DNA of 64,000 nt from Ophiura sarsii (GCA_035610835.1 CM069457.1:41457319-41521318), one strand, 5' to 3'; counted from the first letter of the stretch, positions 37,401-45,483 are shown. Notes: generated by a model not told the origin, from the letters alone. Translations and numbers: made by a program.

Positions 37401-40400
37401 TTCTTGCATTGAACAATGCAATGTTTGCTGTTTGTGTAATGCGTTATCACTCTAGTTTATTCTCATGAAAGATGAAAGTAATCGACTGATACATAAGTAA
37501 ACTGTGATAAGTTTTGTAAGTTGTCCGCGATTTTCGCCATTCCAATGTGATTTACACGCAGTAAATTGGTTTTACTAAAATGGTCATCATAATCACACCA
37601 ATTGTCAAAATGTTCCTGAAATATTAATTCCTTAACTCTGGGATAAGCAGTTAATCTTTTAATACCAAAGTGTCAAACAAAAAGACAAATCTGAATATCT
37701 GCATCAAGAAGTGGAGGCACGTGTCAGACCCGAAGTGACATCCCTACATGTACGCCGCAACAGGGGAATGGTTAGACGAGCAGCGACATGGTGGCCATGT
37801 CGAAGGAAGGCTTCATTAAAAGAAGCTTAATATCAGCAAACAACTAAACTGATTTATATTTTAAATTGCAAGGAAACTAACATTTTATTTCATGTCTTAC
37901 AATAAATGAAGACCGTATCTCAGACGGTTTAATTTTATGAACCTAATTATGGCAAATATATTCCTTCACAATAGTGAATGACTTGTATGCCATTATCAAG
38001 ACACATTAATTGCATAAAAGTCAATATTTTTGTGCCATATTTTTAGTATGTGAGGTATTATCATATGAACTATTTATTTCTACAATGTTTTACCACCTTT
38101 AGATCATCCTATTGGAATGGCGAAAAACGCCGACAGTTTACAAAAGTGTCACAGTTTGCTTATTTGTCAGTCGATTGCTTTCATTTTTGGAAGGATAAAC
38201 TAGATTAATAACGCTTTATACAAACAACAACAATTGTATGGTTCAATGCACGTATCAAGGTTAAAATGGTCGTTTGAAATCGTGCACAATTTGTTTTGAT
38301 TCACCCTGTATAACATGTTTAAAGTAAGTGATGAGTTCTCAAACCACAAATAGCAACAATTTGTTTTCTTTATGATAGTCAAGGTATCTACAATAACATG
38401 CTTAAAATCTTTCAAAATCTTATGTTGGCAATATGATTTATTTAAATCCAAGATGGCCACCGAAAACCACTATTTTTGACACTTCTTTGACATTCACTCC
38501 ACTCGCAGGTGGGACTTGATGTACAACTTCACCATCATTTTAGATCTACACAGTAAAAACAATTTACTCAATATAGATTAAAATTTTACTCCATTTGGTA
38601 TTCAAAAGGTGATCACCCCTAAGCAGAGTAATTTTTACTCTTACATGTTAGAGTAACAAATTGATCATTACATGGAGTAAGAATTACTCCTATAAACGGC
38701 GATCCCCCTTTTTACTCCACAACATGGAGTAAAAATTAATCATTAACATGGAGTAAAATAATTTACTCCAAAAAAGGGTGATCCCCTTTTTTAATCCACA
38801 TCATGGAGTAAAACTTACTCATTAGCATGGAGTAAAATAAGTTACTCCAAAAAAGGGTGATCCCCTTTTTTACTCCTCATGGAGTAAAAGTTAATAACAT
38901 GGAGTAAAATAATTTACTCCAAAAAAGGGTGATCCCCTTTTTTAATCCACATCATGGAGTAAAAGTTACTCATTAGCCTGGAGTAAAATAATTTACTCTA
39001 AAAAAGAGCGATCCCCTTTTTTAATCCACAACATGGACCTAATTCCTCAGTTTTCTGGTAAGTAGACAATATTATTATTAGCAATCTTTAGAGACCAGCA
39101 TGCATGGGAATGAAACAAAAAAATATACGACGATAATATTTCCAAATCAGTTTTTCTTGGAAATTAAAGACGTTTTAGCCATTTAACCAACGGCTACACA
39201 TTATTAGAACATTAAAGATAATATCTGAAGCGAAGTAAGAAAAAAATTATGTCAAAAAAGTTGGGAAATTTTGATTTATAAATACGACGCAGCAGTCGAA
39301 TAGTAGAATCCATAGCGTTCTGTCAGACGTGCTGAAGACAAGCTATGGAACCAGAGCTACAGTAGGCATGTAGGCCTATCTATAGCTTGCAATGGTAACG
39401 AAAAAAGATTTACACTTGGTCAAAGAGTCCTGTTGGCGCTATATTTTTTGTTTCATTCCCATGCATGCTGGTCTCTAAAGATTGCTAATAATAATATTGT
39501 CTACTTACCAGAAAACTGAGGAATTAGGTCCTCAAACCCCCCAGCTTGTCAGCGTAGCGATCACGTTTTCGTCCGCCATTATGCTGCATGCATGATACAA
39601 TGTCATGTGACCCGCTTCTTTCCTCCTTGTCGGCGTAAAATCTACGCGCGCATTGATTTAAAATTACTCGCAACTGGAGTCATGAATTCAAGAGACTCTG
39701 CTCGGGAGTAAATTAAACTCATTTGTTGATTAATTTGATTTAGCATGCAATAGTAGTTTTACTTTGGCGAGGAGTAACAGGAATTGCGGGCTTTTACTCG
39801 TCGTGGAGTACAAAATTACTCTTTCCGAGTCAAAATCCCGTGTACTCCGCTCAGTTTACTCCATTAGTTTTACTTTGGCGAGGAGTAACAGGAATTGCGA
39901 GCTTTTACTCGTCGTGGAGTACAAAATTACACTTTCCGAGTCAAAATCCCGTGTACTCCGCTTAGTTTACTCCATTAGTTTTACTTTGGCGAGGAGTAAC
40001 AGGAATTGCGAGCTTTTAGGCTCGTCGTGGAGTACAAAATTACTCTTTCCGAGTCAAAATCTCGTGTACTCCGCTCAGTTTACTCCATTAGTTTTACTTT
40101 GGCGAGGAGTAACAGGAATTGCGAGCTTTTACTCGTCGTGGAGTACAAAATTACTCTTTCCGAGTCAAAATCCCGTGTACTCCGCTCAGTTTACTCCATT
40201 AGTTTTACTTTGGCGAGGAGTAACAGGAATTGCGAGCTTTTACTCGCCGTGGAGTACAAAATTACTCTTTCCGAGTCAAAATCCCGTGTACTCCGCTCAG
40301 TCTACTCCATTATTTTTACTGTGTAGGTTCCGTATTGACTTCCATGAATAAATATGGCTTTTGTTGTTCACATATGTGGTGGAAGTGGGGCTGGACGGTG

Positions 40401-43400
40401 TCCGATGCCATAAACATGCCTCCTCCTAGATTCCAGGACATTCCCCGTTACCCCAGTACCCCCTTTAAAAGTTCCCAAATGCCACATAAAGCATGTGTAT
40501 TAAATATGTCCCTGCCCCCTCAATTTCCCCCACCCCACCCCCAAATTCGGATGCTTCTTTTCACTGGTTGTTCAAGCGTATTGCCTCAGTTTACTGTGTG
40601 GAAGTTAAGGAATTGTCAAAAATAGAAGTCTTGGTGGCCATCTTGGATTGCTAAAATTTGTTTTGCCTACATAGATTTCCTAAGAATTTGAACATGTTAT
40701 TTTACAGACAATAACACAGTGGTCTGAGAATTCATCAATTAATTTAAATAGTAAAACCAGCCTATTATAAAAGCAAAATTTAAATAATTTTGGCAGCCAT
40801 TTTGAAATGTTGTATTATATTTTATAGCCTAATCAATTCAAAATGTGCTTCTGTAATATTGAAAACCATACCTTTGTCGTTAAACGTTTGAAAAATCATT
40901 AATCAGAATTCAAGATAATGGTCAAAATAAGCAAAATTGATATAATCTGTATTTTTGCGGTCATTTTGGATTTTTTTGTAGGAAATTACATGCCAATTAG
41001 TTCAATATAACTTGTTATGGCTTTATTGATATTCAAAACCATACTTTTGTAGTTAACATTTTAGAAAAATAATGTTTAGAACTAAAAATACTGTGGTCAA
41101 AAATATGATTTTTGGCGGCCATTTTGGAATTGCGCTAAAAATGATTTTCGCTTACGTAGATTTAAGTAGACTTTTTAATTGATTTTAGAGACAAAACTAA
41201 AGAGAAACGTTCCGTTGCAATTTGTGGTGGGTCATTTAGTAGATTGATTGGACTAGTATGAGAGTACCATTTGGCTAGCTTCATTTTGATATCTGATAAA
41301 AATGACAAGGCTACGCACGCTCTCACGCAGCGAACACCGATATTCGAATTGAATAGCCCGCCTAAACATCTCGTGCATTTAAAATTCAACAGAATTCCGA
41401 TCTATACTGTTGTATTGTGCGTAGTCATAACAAGTAGTACAGTTAGAACTACATGATATGTCATATTAAATTAAAGTCAAATGGAAGAGTTACTACTCAG
41501 AGTTTCATGCTACTGCATTCATCAGGTAACTGATTTTTTGTTATTCCGTGCTGAAGAAACAAACACAATACGCGGGCGTCGAAGGTTCGGCGAAGATCGC
41601 GGTAGTATGCGCGCGCCTTGCTCTACGCTCTTGGCGCGGAGTGCTCATTCATAGGCGTTGTGTTAGTCAGGAGTGGTTTGAGAGATAAAATTTGTTCTCA
41701 TGACGGCATTTAGATACAAGTTCCGATCTTTTGTTAAGGAGAAACTGCTTGTCGGCGTTGATGATAGTTAGTTTCTCCGATAGACACAGGCACAGCGTTT
41801 GGTACCGTTGTCATATGCGCGTGCCCTAGAGATGATTGGACCATGTGATAGTGAATGGTTTGTTCTCCCTTTTGAGCTCCCAAACGTATTTGGAAAGCTC
41901 CGTGCTGTACTGGTGTTTCACATTCTTGAAGGACTGTTTGTGGTTGTTGTATCTTGATATCTTAATATGTCATATTATATATTTATCAAACTTAACACAA
42001 TATAGCAAAATGAGGAATCAAAATGTAGCTAACAAAATTAATATCGTCAAAGTTATTCATACGGTACATGTATATAAATGGTTTGTTTTATACATTATAG
42101 GCCTACCTGTTAACAGTGTGAAAAAGACCAAACGCACGTGACACTCTAATGAAGCCTGTAGTATAGTATAGGGCGTACCCGCCTGACTAAGTTGCTATTG
42201 TTGGCGATTGCTATATTAGGAGTTTTGCCTGTTTTAACATAAACATTGCAGTTTTCCGCGAAATGCGTCAAAAAACAGGGGTGGAAAAAGGGCCGTCACT
42301 AAACATTCAAAGTGAGGAGCATTAAATACGAGTTTACAGTCAGTTAGTCATTGTTATATACAAATGAGATTTAAATCCGAGAGTTTTAAACGCACAGTAG
42401 AATATAATGCACCTTTAAGTCAAAACTGAAATATTTCCTCTTTTTTCATGAATTTGAGACTTTGGTTGGATACAAGATGTGTCATATATCAGAAATAAGA
42501 ACTTTTTTTTAATGAATTTGACTTATTATGACCTTACAGCCCGTGCCTCATTTACACATGTTCGGTCACAAGCAGTTTAATACTTTTTGAAATAATGTCA
42601 TTCAAAAGTGGATACCACGCACTCTCTTAAAAAATGCGGTTTGCCAACATGAAGAATAGACAACGCATTTCAGGGCTTGAAATAAGCAGGAGCCGGGAGA
42701 AAATTTACCCACACTAACATTCAAACATTGAGAATGTCCCCTTGTTATTCCTTTGCACGTTGTTGCATTTCCTGTACCACCTGTAACTTGTATATCTAGA
42801 TTGATATTGATTTAAGTGCGCTATCTTTAATCAATGTGTTACTTTCTGTCATGCAGTTGTATCACCAAGAAGTAGTACCGGTTTGATCGCCGGTGTGGCC
42901 ATAGCAGTCATACTGGTCATCATCATCGTGATCGCTATCATTGTAGTATACAGGTAGGTTAGGGATCACGTCAAAACTCGACCGCCCGGCAACTGCCGGT
43001 TACGGCCGGTTCCGTTCGGTTCTCACAAAACGTGTCGTCTGTTATAATATACACACATAATGAGGTCAAATAGTAACACTCTGGTGAACACGACCGGTTG
43101 AAAGTGCCTCGTCACACACGTGAGCAATAACATCTGAAGTAATGGGCTCTTTTAAGACTTAAAAGTCTCAGTTAAACAACCAGTACAATACAGCTATTGA
43201 TTTTCGCTGGGGTTGGCTTTTTCAATCTGTTTATAGCTCAATTAACTTTTTAAAATCAATACCGAAAGTCTATGAATGGTTTTTTTTATAGAACGATTAT
43301 AGAGAGAGCTATTATGACCGCAAAGTAACAGATTGATAGTGTAAATTGGTCAGATTACAGCATTAAGTCAACCGGCGGTTGTTCAGTGTTGCATGCGCGA

Positions 43401-44507
43401 ATATTCATATACCAGTAAAACATTTGACCTGAAAGAACCGGGCGGAACCGCCCGTAACCGGCAGTCAACGGGCGGTCGAGTTTTGACGTCTCCCCTTATA
43501 AGATGCCTTTGGAAACATTAGTGTTTTCAAAGCTTAGCGTGGATAATCATTAACAAAAATGACGCAACAACAGCAGTCAGCAGCAAAAATTACGGCAACA
43601 ACAAGAATAGTACATTAGACAATAAACTTCGTGTGACATCACAATTCTTAACCAGTATTACATTAGTAGTATGGGGTAGACTCCCACTAATCAAAGCTGT
43701 TATCGGATGTATCAAAATAGTTCGGATAAAAAAGGAGATTCATCCTGGCCATTTTGATAGACAAGTTGGAGGATATAAACTACTGAGACTCATCATAACA
43801 TTATGCTACAAGGCCCGCTTAGGAGCGCTATAAATTGTTGCCCTAAAAACCGGCACCAAATTTAAATATTCGCCATCCATCAAAGCTGGTTGCTATATGA
43901 CATAATTCTCGTGTTGCAACCGGCTGTATTGCAACGCCCATTGAGTAGTTTAAACGCATGAGCGTGGATGTAATTTGCAACATAATGGAAACTCACTCAT
44001 GCAGTTAGCAAGAAGTACCGCTCGAAATTAAATATACAACCAGGCAATCCTGTCGTAGTAATTGATAACAATAGGTGTACCAGACCGAATTAATAGCGCT
44101 CCTAAGCGGGCAATCTATGTCATGTAAGGCAATTACGTTTATTTATTTTTTGAAATATAATTAAACAAGTTAAATAAAAAACACACCTCTGTTTATTGCT
44201 GTCGCAATATTATAATGCATAACACCTTTGAAAATTACGTTTATCATATTACACAATCTAACACGATCTTATTACCCACAGAAGGAGAAATGCTTCAATG
44301 AAGGAAACACCTAAGGAAACAACAATTGATGAGAATGAAATATACGATGAAATTGATGCCAAGAAGGAGATGATGGCAAAACAACAGCAACAACAACAAG
44401 GCTTCCAACCCAAGGAGACAGGATATGAAGTCAACATAGCTATGGAAACCAAGACGTCACCTCGAGCTGAAATTGATGGATCAGCTTATGAAGATGTCAA
44501 CATCTAG
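15109..44507 (+). CDS. FN3-repeat single-pass receptor gene, seven exons (joined)
   Basis: Proposed coding exons: 15109-15181, 23725-24102, 30634-30930, 33918-34144, 36397-36493, 42857-42953, 44282-44507. All have AG/GT borders and the phases agree. The total is 1395 bp, that is 464 residues plus TAG. Layout: signal peptide 1-25, FN3-like modules at about 26-150, 151-249 and 250-355, transmembrane helix about 366-389, cytoplasmic tail 390-464 with tyrosines at 411, 438 and 459. The single-pass type I topology and tyrosine-rich tail suggest a surface receptor or adhesion protein that signals through SH2 proteins. Closest known architectures are receptor-phosphatase-like ectodomains, but no phosphatase domain is present. 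The frame is open for 38 codons past the TAG. I do not recognise a named orthologue. Extra exons in the long introns cannot be excluded. Confidence 0.72.
15182..17753. other. intron 1, first part
   Basis: I see no exon with FN3 or other motifs. The stretch holds a T-run, G-run and long C-run at 16648-16698. A short inverted pair (TTCCAAAAGGCGCTAACTCACT near 16984, its complement near 17188) may mark a small foldback. Confidence 0.5.
16648..16698. repeat. T/G/C homopolymer block
   Basis: About ten T, nine to ten G, one A and then more than 25 C in a row. The G and C runs could fold on each other. Length is unreliable in any assembly. Confidence 0.9.
17754..19842. repeat. duplicated repeat block (1377-bp spacing) with inner tandem unit
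   Basis: The sequence starting TGCCTACAGACTCTAAGCC occurs at 17754 and 19131 and stays nearly identical for hundreds of bases. The first copy contains an inner unit of about 191 bp twice (18215-18405 and 18406-18596), while the second copy has it once. Open frames in it are identical by descent and have no known motif. The region between the copies includes the block 18884-19131, which recurs at 22224-22471. Confidence 0.88.
18884..19131. repeat. 248-bp dispersed repeat, copy 1
   Basis: Begins GGAACATTTTTAGACATCCG and ends CATTAAATAATTCTTTATT. It recurs at 22224-22471 with at most a few changes. No terminal inverted repeats are visible. Confidence 0.85.
19866..19897. repeat. poly-C run in duplicated region
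   Basis: About 30 C in a row directly after GGGACT, at the end of the second repeat copy. The matching point of the first copy (about 18655) has no such run, so the run arose or was inserted after duplication. Confidence 0.85.
19898..21205. other. intron 1, middle part, no gene seen
   Basis: AT-rich non-coding sequence without clear repeats. Part of it may belong to the body of the non-LTR element that ends near 21470, but no reverse transcriptase motif is legible. Confidence 0.45.
21206..21560 (+). mobile_element. 5'-truncated non-LTR retrotransposon (LINE) tail
   Basis: One frame reads LRGHSYKVQK, then RQNCFSQRIVNLWNKLPEHI and TTNSFKNAIDSFLDKH before a stop at 21446-21448. This is the typical C-terminal end of a LINE reverse transcriptase ORF (RGHSYKL, FSQRVVNLWNSLP, FKNRLD). 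Upstream the frame is interrupted by a stop near 21200. A short AGGTAAAC repeat at 21534-21557 follows, consistent with the simple-repeat end of many non-LTR elements. It is a dead fragment. Confidence 0.72.
21561..22223. other. no gene seen
   Basis: Non-coding intron sequence. Open frames near 21633-21922 lack recognisable motifs and overlap each other in different frames. Confidence 0.45.
22224..22471. repeat. 248-bp dispersed repeat, copy 2
   Basis: Same block as 18884-19131 in the same orientation, about 3.3 kb downstream. The flanking sequences differ, so it moved or was duplicated on its own. Confidence 0.85.
22903..23255. repeat. TCGAGT-type minisatellite
   Basis: Many copies of TTCGAGTATCGAGTTTCGAG-like units, interspersed with TTAAAATTTCGAG. 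An inverted version (AACTCGATACTCGAAA) lies at 23505-23632. Each arm borders a shared block, GGACCCCTCTAAGGACCCCA, at 23276 and 23459. Confidence 0.9.
23505..23632. repeat. inverted arm of the TCGAGT minisatellite
   Basis: Units such as ACTCGATACTCGAAACTCG are the reverse complement of the array at 22903-23255. The two arms could form a large hairpin. This arm ends about 90 bases before the exon 2 acceptor. Confidence 0.88.
23725..24102 (+). CDS. exon 2: first FN3-like module
   Basis: The acceptor is GTTTCAATACGCAG. The exon is phase 1 at both ends and 378 bp long. It reads QCEPFDLE, LTISWSCFDPG, VTYQLINRG, then LTNLLPYSTYSVSVQSRES. This gives the FN3 core Trp in strand B and the L..LxPYxxYxxxV pattern of strands E-F. 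The module is longer than the usual 90-100 residues because of an insert between about residues 70 and 105 (GDGSQEPPFN to VPDFYQH). Two donors fit the phase: GTTAGT after 24102 and GTGAAA after 24093, so a three-residue alternative end is possible. Confidence 0.72.
24103..26739. other. intron 2, first part
   Basis: No exon seen. Contains a cluster of CTCCCGCAT repeats (24390-24465), a direct repeat of a GGGTCACCGACTTC-containing block near 24585 and 24785, a poly-C run (about 25157-25177), a poly-G run after GGAGGA (about 25411-25441) and another C run near 25711. Confidence 0.5.
26740..26935. repeat. long inverted repeat, left arm
   Basis: Reverse complement of about 29497-29692. The matching blocks include CGACCATATTTCAACGGGCC, GGAACTTTTTAGAAAATTGG and the terminal GGAATGACCC. 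The match runs 14 bases past the element-like end (TACTGAAGCATATG), so flanking sequence was copied too. Confidence 0.85.
26936..29075. other. intron 2, gene-free
   Basis: I see no exon, RNA gene or complete transposon. Short ORFs lack motifs. Confidence 0.5.
29076..29456. mobile_element. foldback element, nearly full palindrome
   Basis: 381 bp in which the left half from AAAGGTATATTATGTGATC pairs with the right half ending GATCACATAATATGCCTTT along almost its whole length. The centre lies near 29265 (CTGTCGGAATCCGGACAG). TTAA is present at both outer ends (29076-29079 and 29453-29456), so the target duplication is TTAA or TA. No coding sequence. Confidence 0.8.
29514..30607. mobile_element. 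DNA transposon derivative, 1.09 kb
   Basis: Terminal inverted repeats of about 80 bp begin GGGTCATTCCGTGTCAAATC at the left and end in its complement, GATTTGACATGGAATGACCC. AGTA flanks both ends (29510-29513, 30608-30611). Inside is a second inverted pair (about 30250-30340 against 30430-30525) around a G-run. No transposase frame is present. The right end is 26 bases from the exon 3 start. Confidence 0.8.
30634..30930 (+). CDS. exon 3: second FN3 module
   Basis: One complete FN3 domain in one exon of 297 bp, phase 1-1, the classic FN3 exon pattern. The acceptor is CCTTTATTTTGCAG and the donor GGAG|GTATGA. Hallmarks are GPTGFPRNIRA at the start, ITYSWTEP (core Trp), DRYTYTFLKTG, and FSDLEPYTEYSFIISANTKDGIGP, which carries the conserved Leu, Pro and Tyr. 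The acceptor lies only 26 bases from the end of a transposon (29514-30607), so the branch point is probably within transposon-derived sequence. Confidence 0.87.
31057..31818. mobile_element. Tc1/mariner-like foldback MITE
   Basis: Inverted repeats of about 260 bp start CACATGGAAAAAAGTATCGC and end with the complement. TA lies on both sides (31055-31056, 31819-31820), as expected for the Tc1/mariner group. The unique middle (about 31380-31540) has no transposase. Confidence 0.82.
32096..32594. mobile_element. MITE with GGGCCGTATTCTCGTAC ends
   Basis: 499 bp. The left end GGGCCGTATTCTCGTAC is mirrored exactly by GTACGAGAATACGGCCC at the right. Both arms carry repeats of TTTAGTTAAACGCG type. 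A clear target duplication was not found, so I do not assign a superfamily. Confidence 0.75.
32595..33917. other. intron 3, last part
   Basis: No exon other than the one starting at 33918. The stretch 32690-32875 resembles 45280-45420 plus 45845-45880. A short interstitial telomeric array lies at 32888-32919. The sequence 33741-33785 (CAGCTCAATTGGTCGA, GGGTCGATCC) has weak tRNA A/B-box character. Confidence 0.5.
32888..32919. repeat. interstitial telomere-type repeat (CCCTAA)n
   Basis: Five consecutive CCTAAC units, the complement of the TTAGGG telomere repeat of deuterostomes, inside intron 3. Confidence 0.92.
33918..34144 (+). CDS. exon 4: third FN3 module, first part
   Basis: Acceptor TTTTTCTTCCATCACACAG, phase 1 start. 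The exon is 227 bp and ends in phase 0 at CAG|GTTAGT. It reads VPSAPTSVTLE, SIDIEWETPDVTNGVITHY (core Trp and the turn before strand C), RIRYWKSGE and LTGLEVNSTYNIQ, which stops inside strand F. The domain is completed by exon 5, so this FN3 has an internal intron. Confidence 0.86.
34145..35053. other. intron 4, first part
   Basis: No exon seen. A G-run lies at 34846-34866. Confidence 0.5.
35054..35595. mobile_element. Harbinger-like MITE (542 bp)
   Basis: Ends GGGCGTGTTCACACTATAGC and its near-complement GCTATAGTGTGAACACGCTC. TAA flanks both sides (35051-35053, 35596-35598). Each arm holds GC-rich ACCCGGGT units. No coding capacity. Confidence 0.83.
35596..36396. other. intron 4, last part
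   Basis: A-rich low-complexity stretch at 35815-35875 and two AAAAATAGGGTCGG repeats near 35868 and 35887. No gene apart from the exon beginning at 36397. Confidence 0.5.
36397..36493 (+). CDS. exon 5: third FN3 module, end, and juxtamembrane linker
   Basis: 97 bp, phase 0 to phase 1, with acceptor TTTCTTTATAACAG and donor CCAG|GTATGG. VQAQTSAGKGPWADVEIVF completes strands F and G of the FN3 domain begun in exon 4 (YNIQ then VQAQTSAGKGP is the expected pattern). It is followed by a Pro/Lys-rich stretch VPPKTFQPKTVPP. The exon is too short for a simple ORF scan but the fit to the domain is strong. Confidence 0.82.
37350..38308. mobile_element. Tc1/mariner-like non-autonomous element
   Basis: Terminal repeats CAGGTGAATCAAAAAAATTG at the left and the complement ending TTGATTCACCCTG at the right, each bordered by TA (37348-37349, 38309-38310). 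Arms remain similar for about 230 bp, including GTGCACGATTTGAAAC and GCCATTCCAA. 959 bp with no ORF of note. Confidence 0.8.
39035..39531. mobile_element. nested foldback element (497 bp)
   Basis: Left arm GGACCTAATTCCTCAGTTTT to CATGCATGGGAATGAAAC is mirrored at 39450-39531 over about 95 bp with almost no mismatch. The element splits the minisatellite element 38549-40323. No clear target duplication. Confidence 0.82.
39755..40318. repeat. 110-bp tandem repeat x 5
   Basis: Copies start near 39756, 39866, 39976, 40089 and 40200. The unit length keeps frames open, which creates a repetitive ORF of 195 codons that is not a gene. Confidence 0.9.
41255..42856. other. intron 5, last part
   Basis: No exon or complete transposon recognised before the exon at 42857. 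Confidence 0.5.
42857..42953 (+). CDS. exon 6: transmembrane helix
   Basis: 97 bp, phase 1 to phase 2, with acceptor TTTCTGTCATGCAG and donor ACAG|GTAGGT. After VVSPRSST it encodes GLIAGVAIAVILVIIIVIAI and IVVY, a hydrophobic segment of 23-24 residues. The basic RRR at the start of the tail follows across the next junction, which sets the orientation as N-terminus outside. A MITE begins eight bases after the exon end (42962). Confidence 0.84.
42962..43495. mobile_element. Harbinger-like MITE at the exon 6 donor
   Basis: Ends GGGATCACGTCAAAACTCGA and the complement TCGAGTTTTGACGTCTCCCC. TTA flanks both sides (42959-42961, 43496-43498). The arms are rich in CCGCCCG/CCGGTTACGG blocks. The target duplication starts at the sixth base of intron 6, so the insertion touches the splice donor consensus. 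Confidence 0.83.
43813..44111. mobile_element. MITE with GCCCGCTTAGGAGCGCTAT ends
   Basis: 299 bp with perfect inverted ends GCCCGCTTAGGAGCGCTAT and ATAGCGCTCCTAAGCGGGC. No coding sequence. Target duplication unclear. Lies in intron 6. Confidence 0.8.
44282..44507 (+). CDS. exon 7: cytoplasmic tail up to TAG
   Basis: Acceptor TCTTATTACCCACAG, phase 2 start. It encodes RRRNASMKETPKE, then acidic and Gln-rich sequence (six Gln) and ends at TAG 44505-44507. Tyrosine motifs are NEIYDEI, TGYEVNI and SAYEDVNI, all after acidic or small residues as favoured by tyrosine kinases. YDEI is a YxxI half-site. No catalytic domain is present. The frame directly after the TAG remains open and has the same character. 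Confidence 0.82.
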
Positions 44508-44624
44508 AAGGAAGCCGAGTATCAAGGTCTTGATTTAGATGCGGTGGATGAAGAGCAGTCCTACCAGGACTTAAAAGGGAATACAGCTGCTGACAAAAGC
44601 GCCCCTCAGTACTCAAATATATAA
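44508..44624 (+). other. in-frame continuation after TAG: ITAM-like segment
   Basis: 38 sense codons follow the TAG without a gap, ending in TAA 44622-44624. They read KEAEYQGLDLDAV, DEEQSYQDLKG, then NTAADKSAPQYSNI. YQGL and YQDL are separated by ten residues, which fits the broad ITAM form YxxL-x6-12-YxxL. YSNI is a YxN motif of the Grb2-SH2 kind. Composition (acidic, Tyr-rich, Gln) matches the tail before the stop, so this looks like coding sequence kept by selection until recently or still used. Possible explanations: nonsense allele, translational readthrough, RNA-level change, or one wrong base in the assembly. Confidence 0.6.
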
Positions 44625-45451
44625 CTAATGGCATATAGCGATGGTAGGATGGGCCCGGTTCAAACGATAGGTGCCGGGGATTCCGGCTTGAAAATCGGAT
44701 AACTATAGAAGAAACAAATCATAGGAGAACCCCTTTCGAAAATATGAGGACTAATATGTAAATAATTAGATGGCTTGATTTAAAAAAAATAATCATAAAC
44801 AATGTTGGCGTCAATTTGAGCAAGCGCCTAACTCTGCCCATAACTATATAGTTTGTATAATCGGAAAGCGAACATTTATAATTACGGTTGGTAGGTTTAT
44901 AGTTTATTTGATTTGTTTTGTTCAGTAGTAATTGTTTAAATATTTAAAAAAACATGGATTTGGTGAATTCCGCGCCAACATAGGTAATATATTAATTTCA
45001 GTTTTTTGCTTTACTAAAATCACTAATTGAACAACAATGTTTTGAATAGAAAGTACAAATCTTATTTCAAATAACGCATTAAAATACATTCTTAAACAGC
45101 TAAGAAAGTTTAATCAATCTCATTGGTTTTCAGAGAAATCGGCGACATTTAGATGACACAACTTAACACGGGGAAGTGGGGCTTACGTTTTAACAGTGCG
45201 TCCGACCGTCACAATGCGTAGTTTGCTCCATAACGCGCACTTCTGCAGTGCGTCTTTGGCGCCTTTCCCTCGCTTATGCCGGCGCCGCGACGCTTGCGCA
45301 TGGTGTACAGTCACTCATCGCATGGGATTGGATGGAATGTTTGTGGGTTAATCGATCCTAGCAGGGGTAAAAGTTGTCAAATGTGGACAATAAAATGTAT
45401 ATACTTGTTCCTTTGATAAATATGATGCGATCTGTGAAAACCCGCCACATG

Positions 45452-45483
<32 letters not shown>

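Larger units (their letters stand above)
38549..40323. mobile_element. TA-flanked element built of ACTCC minisatellites
   Basis: Short terminal repeats CACAGTAAAAA and TTTTTACTGTG, each next to TA. Inside on the left are about five degenerate units with CATGGAGTAAAA and GGGTGATCCCCTTTT (38590-39030). On the right are five copies of a roughly 110-bp unit starting AGTTTTACTTTGGCGAGG (39755-40315). A 497-bp foldback interrupts the middle. Confidence 0.75.
36558..41254. mobile_element. 4.7-kb long-inverted-repeat element, nested insertions
   Basis: The left end AGTCCAATCAAT and the right end ATTGATTGGACT are complementary. The arms stay similar for some 400 bp (CCACCACAATTGCAAC, TCCAAAATGGCCGCC, ATTATTTGTCAAAATATTC and their complements near 40900-41240). 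AAATGGCCGCC-type blocks recur in each arm. At least two further elements (37350-38308 and 38549-40323) sit inside. No transposase frame was seen. This fills most of intron 5. Confidence 0.68.

Noticed and set aside
39764..40351. 195-codon ORF with repeating motif
   Set aside because: It is a by-product of the 110-bp tandem repeat; the unit length keeps frames open and there is no domain.
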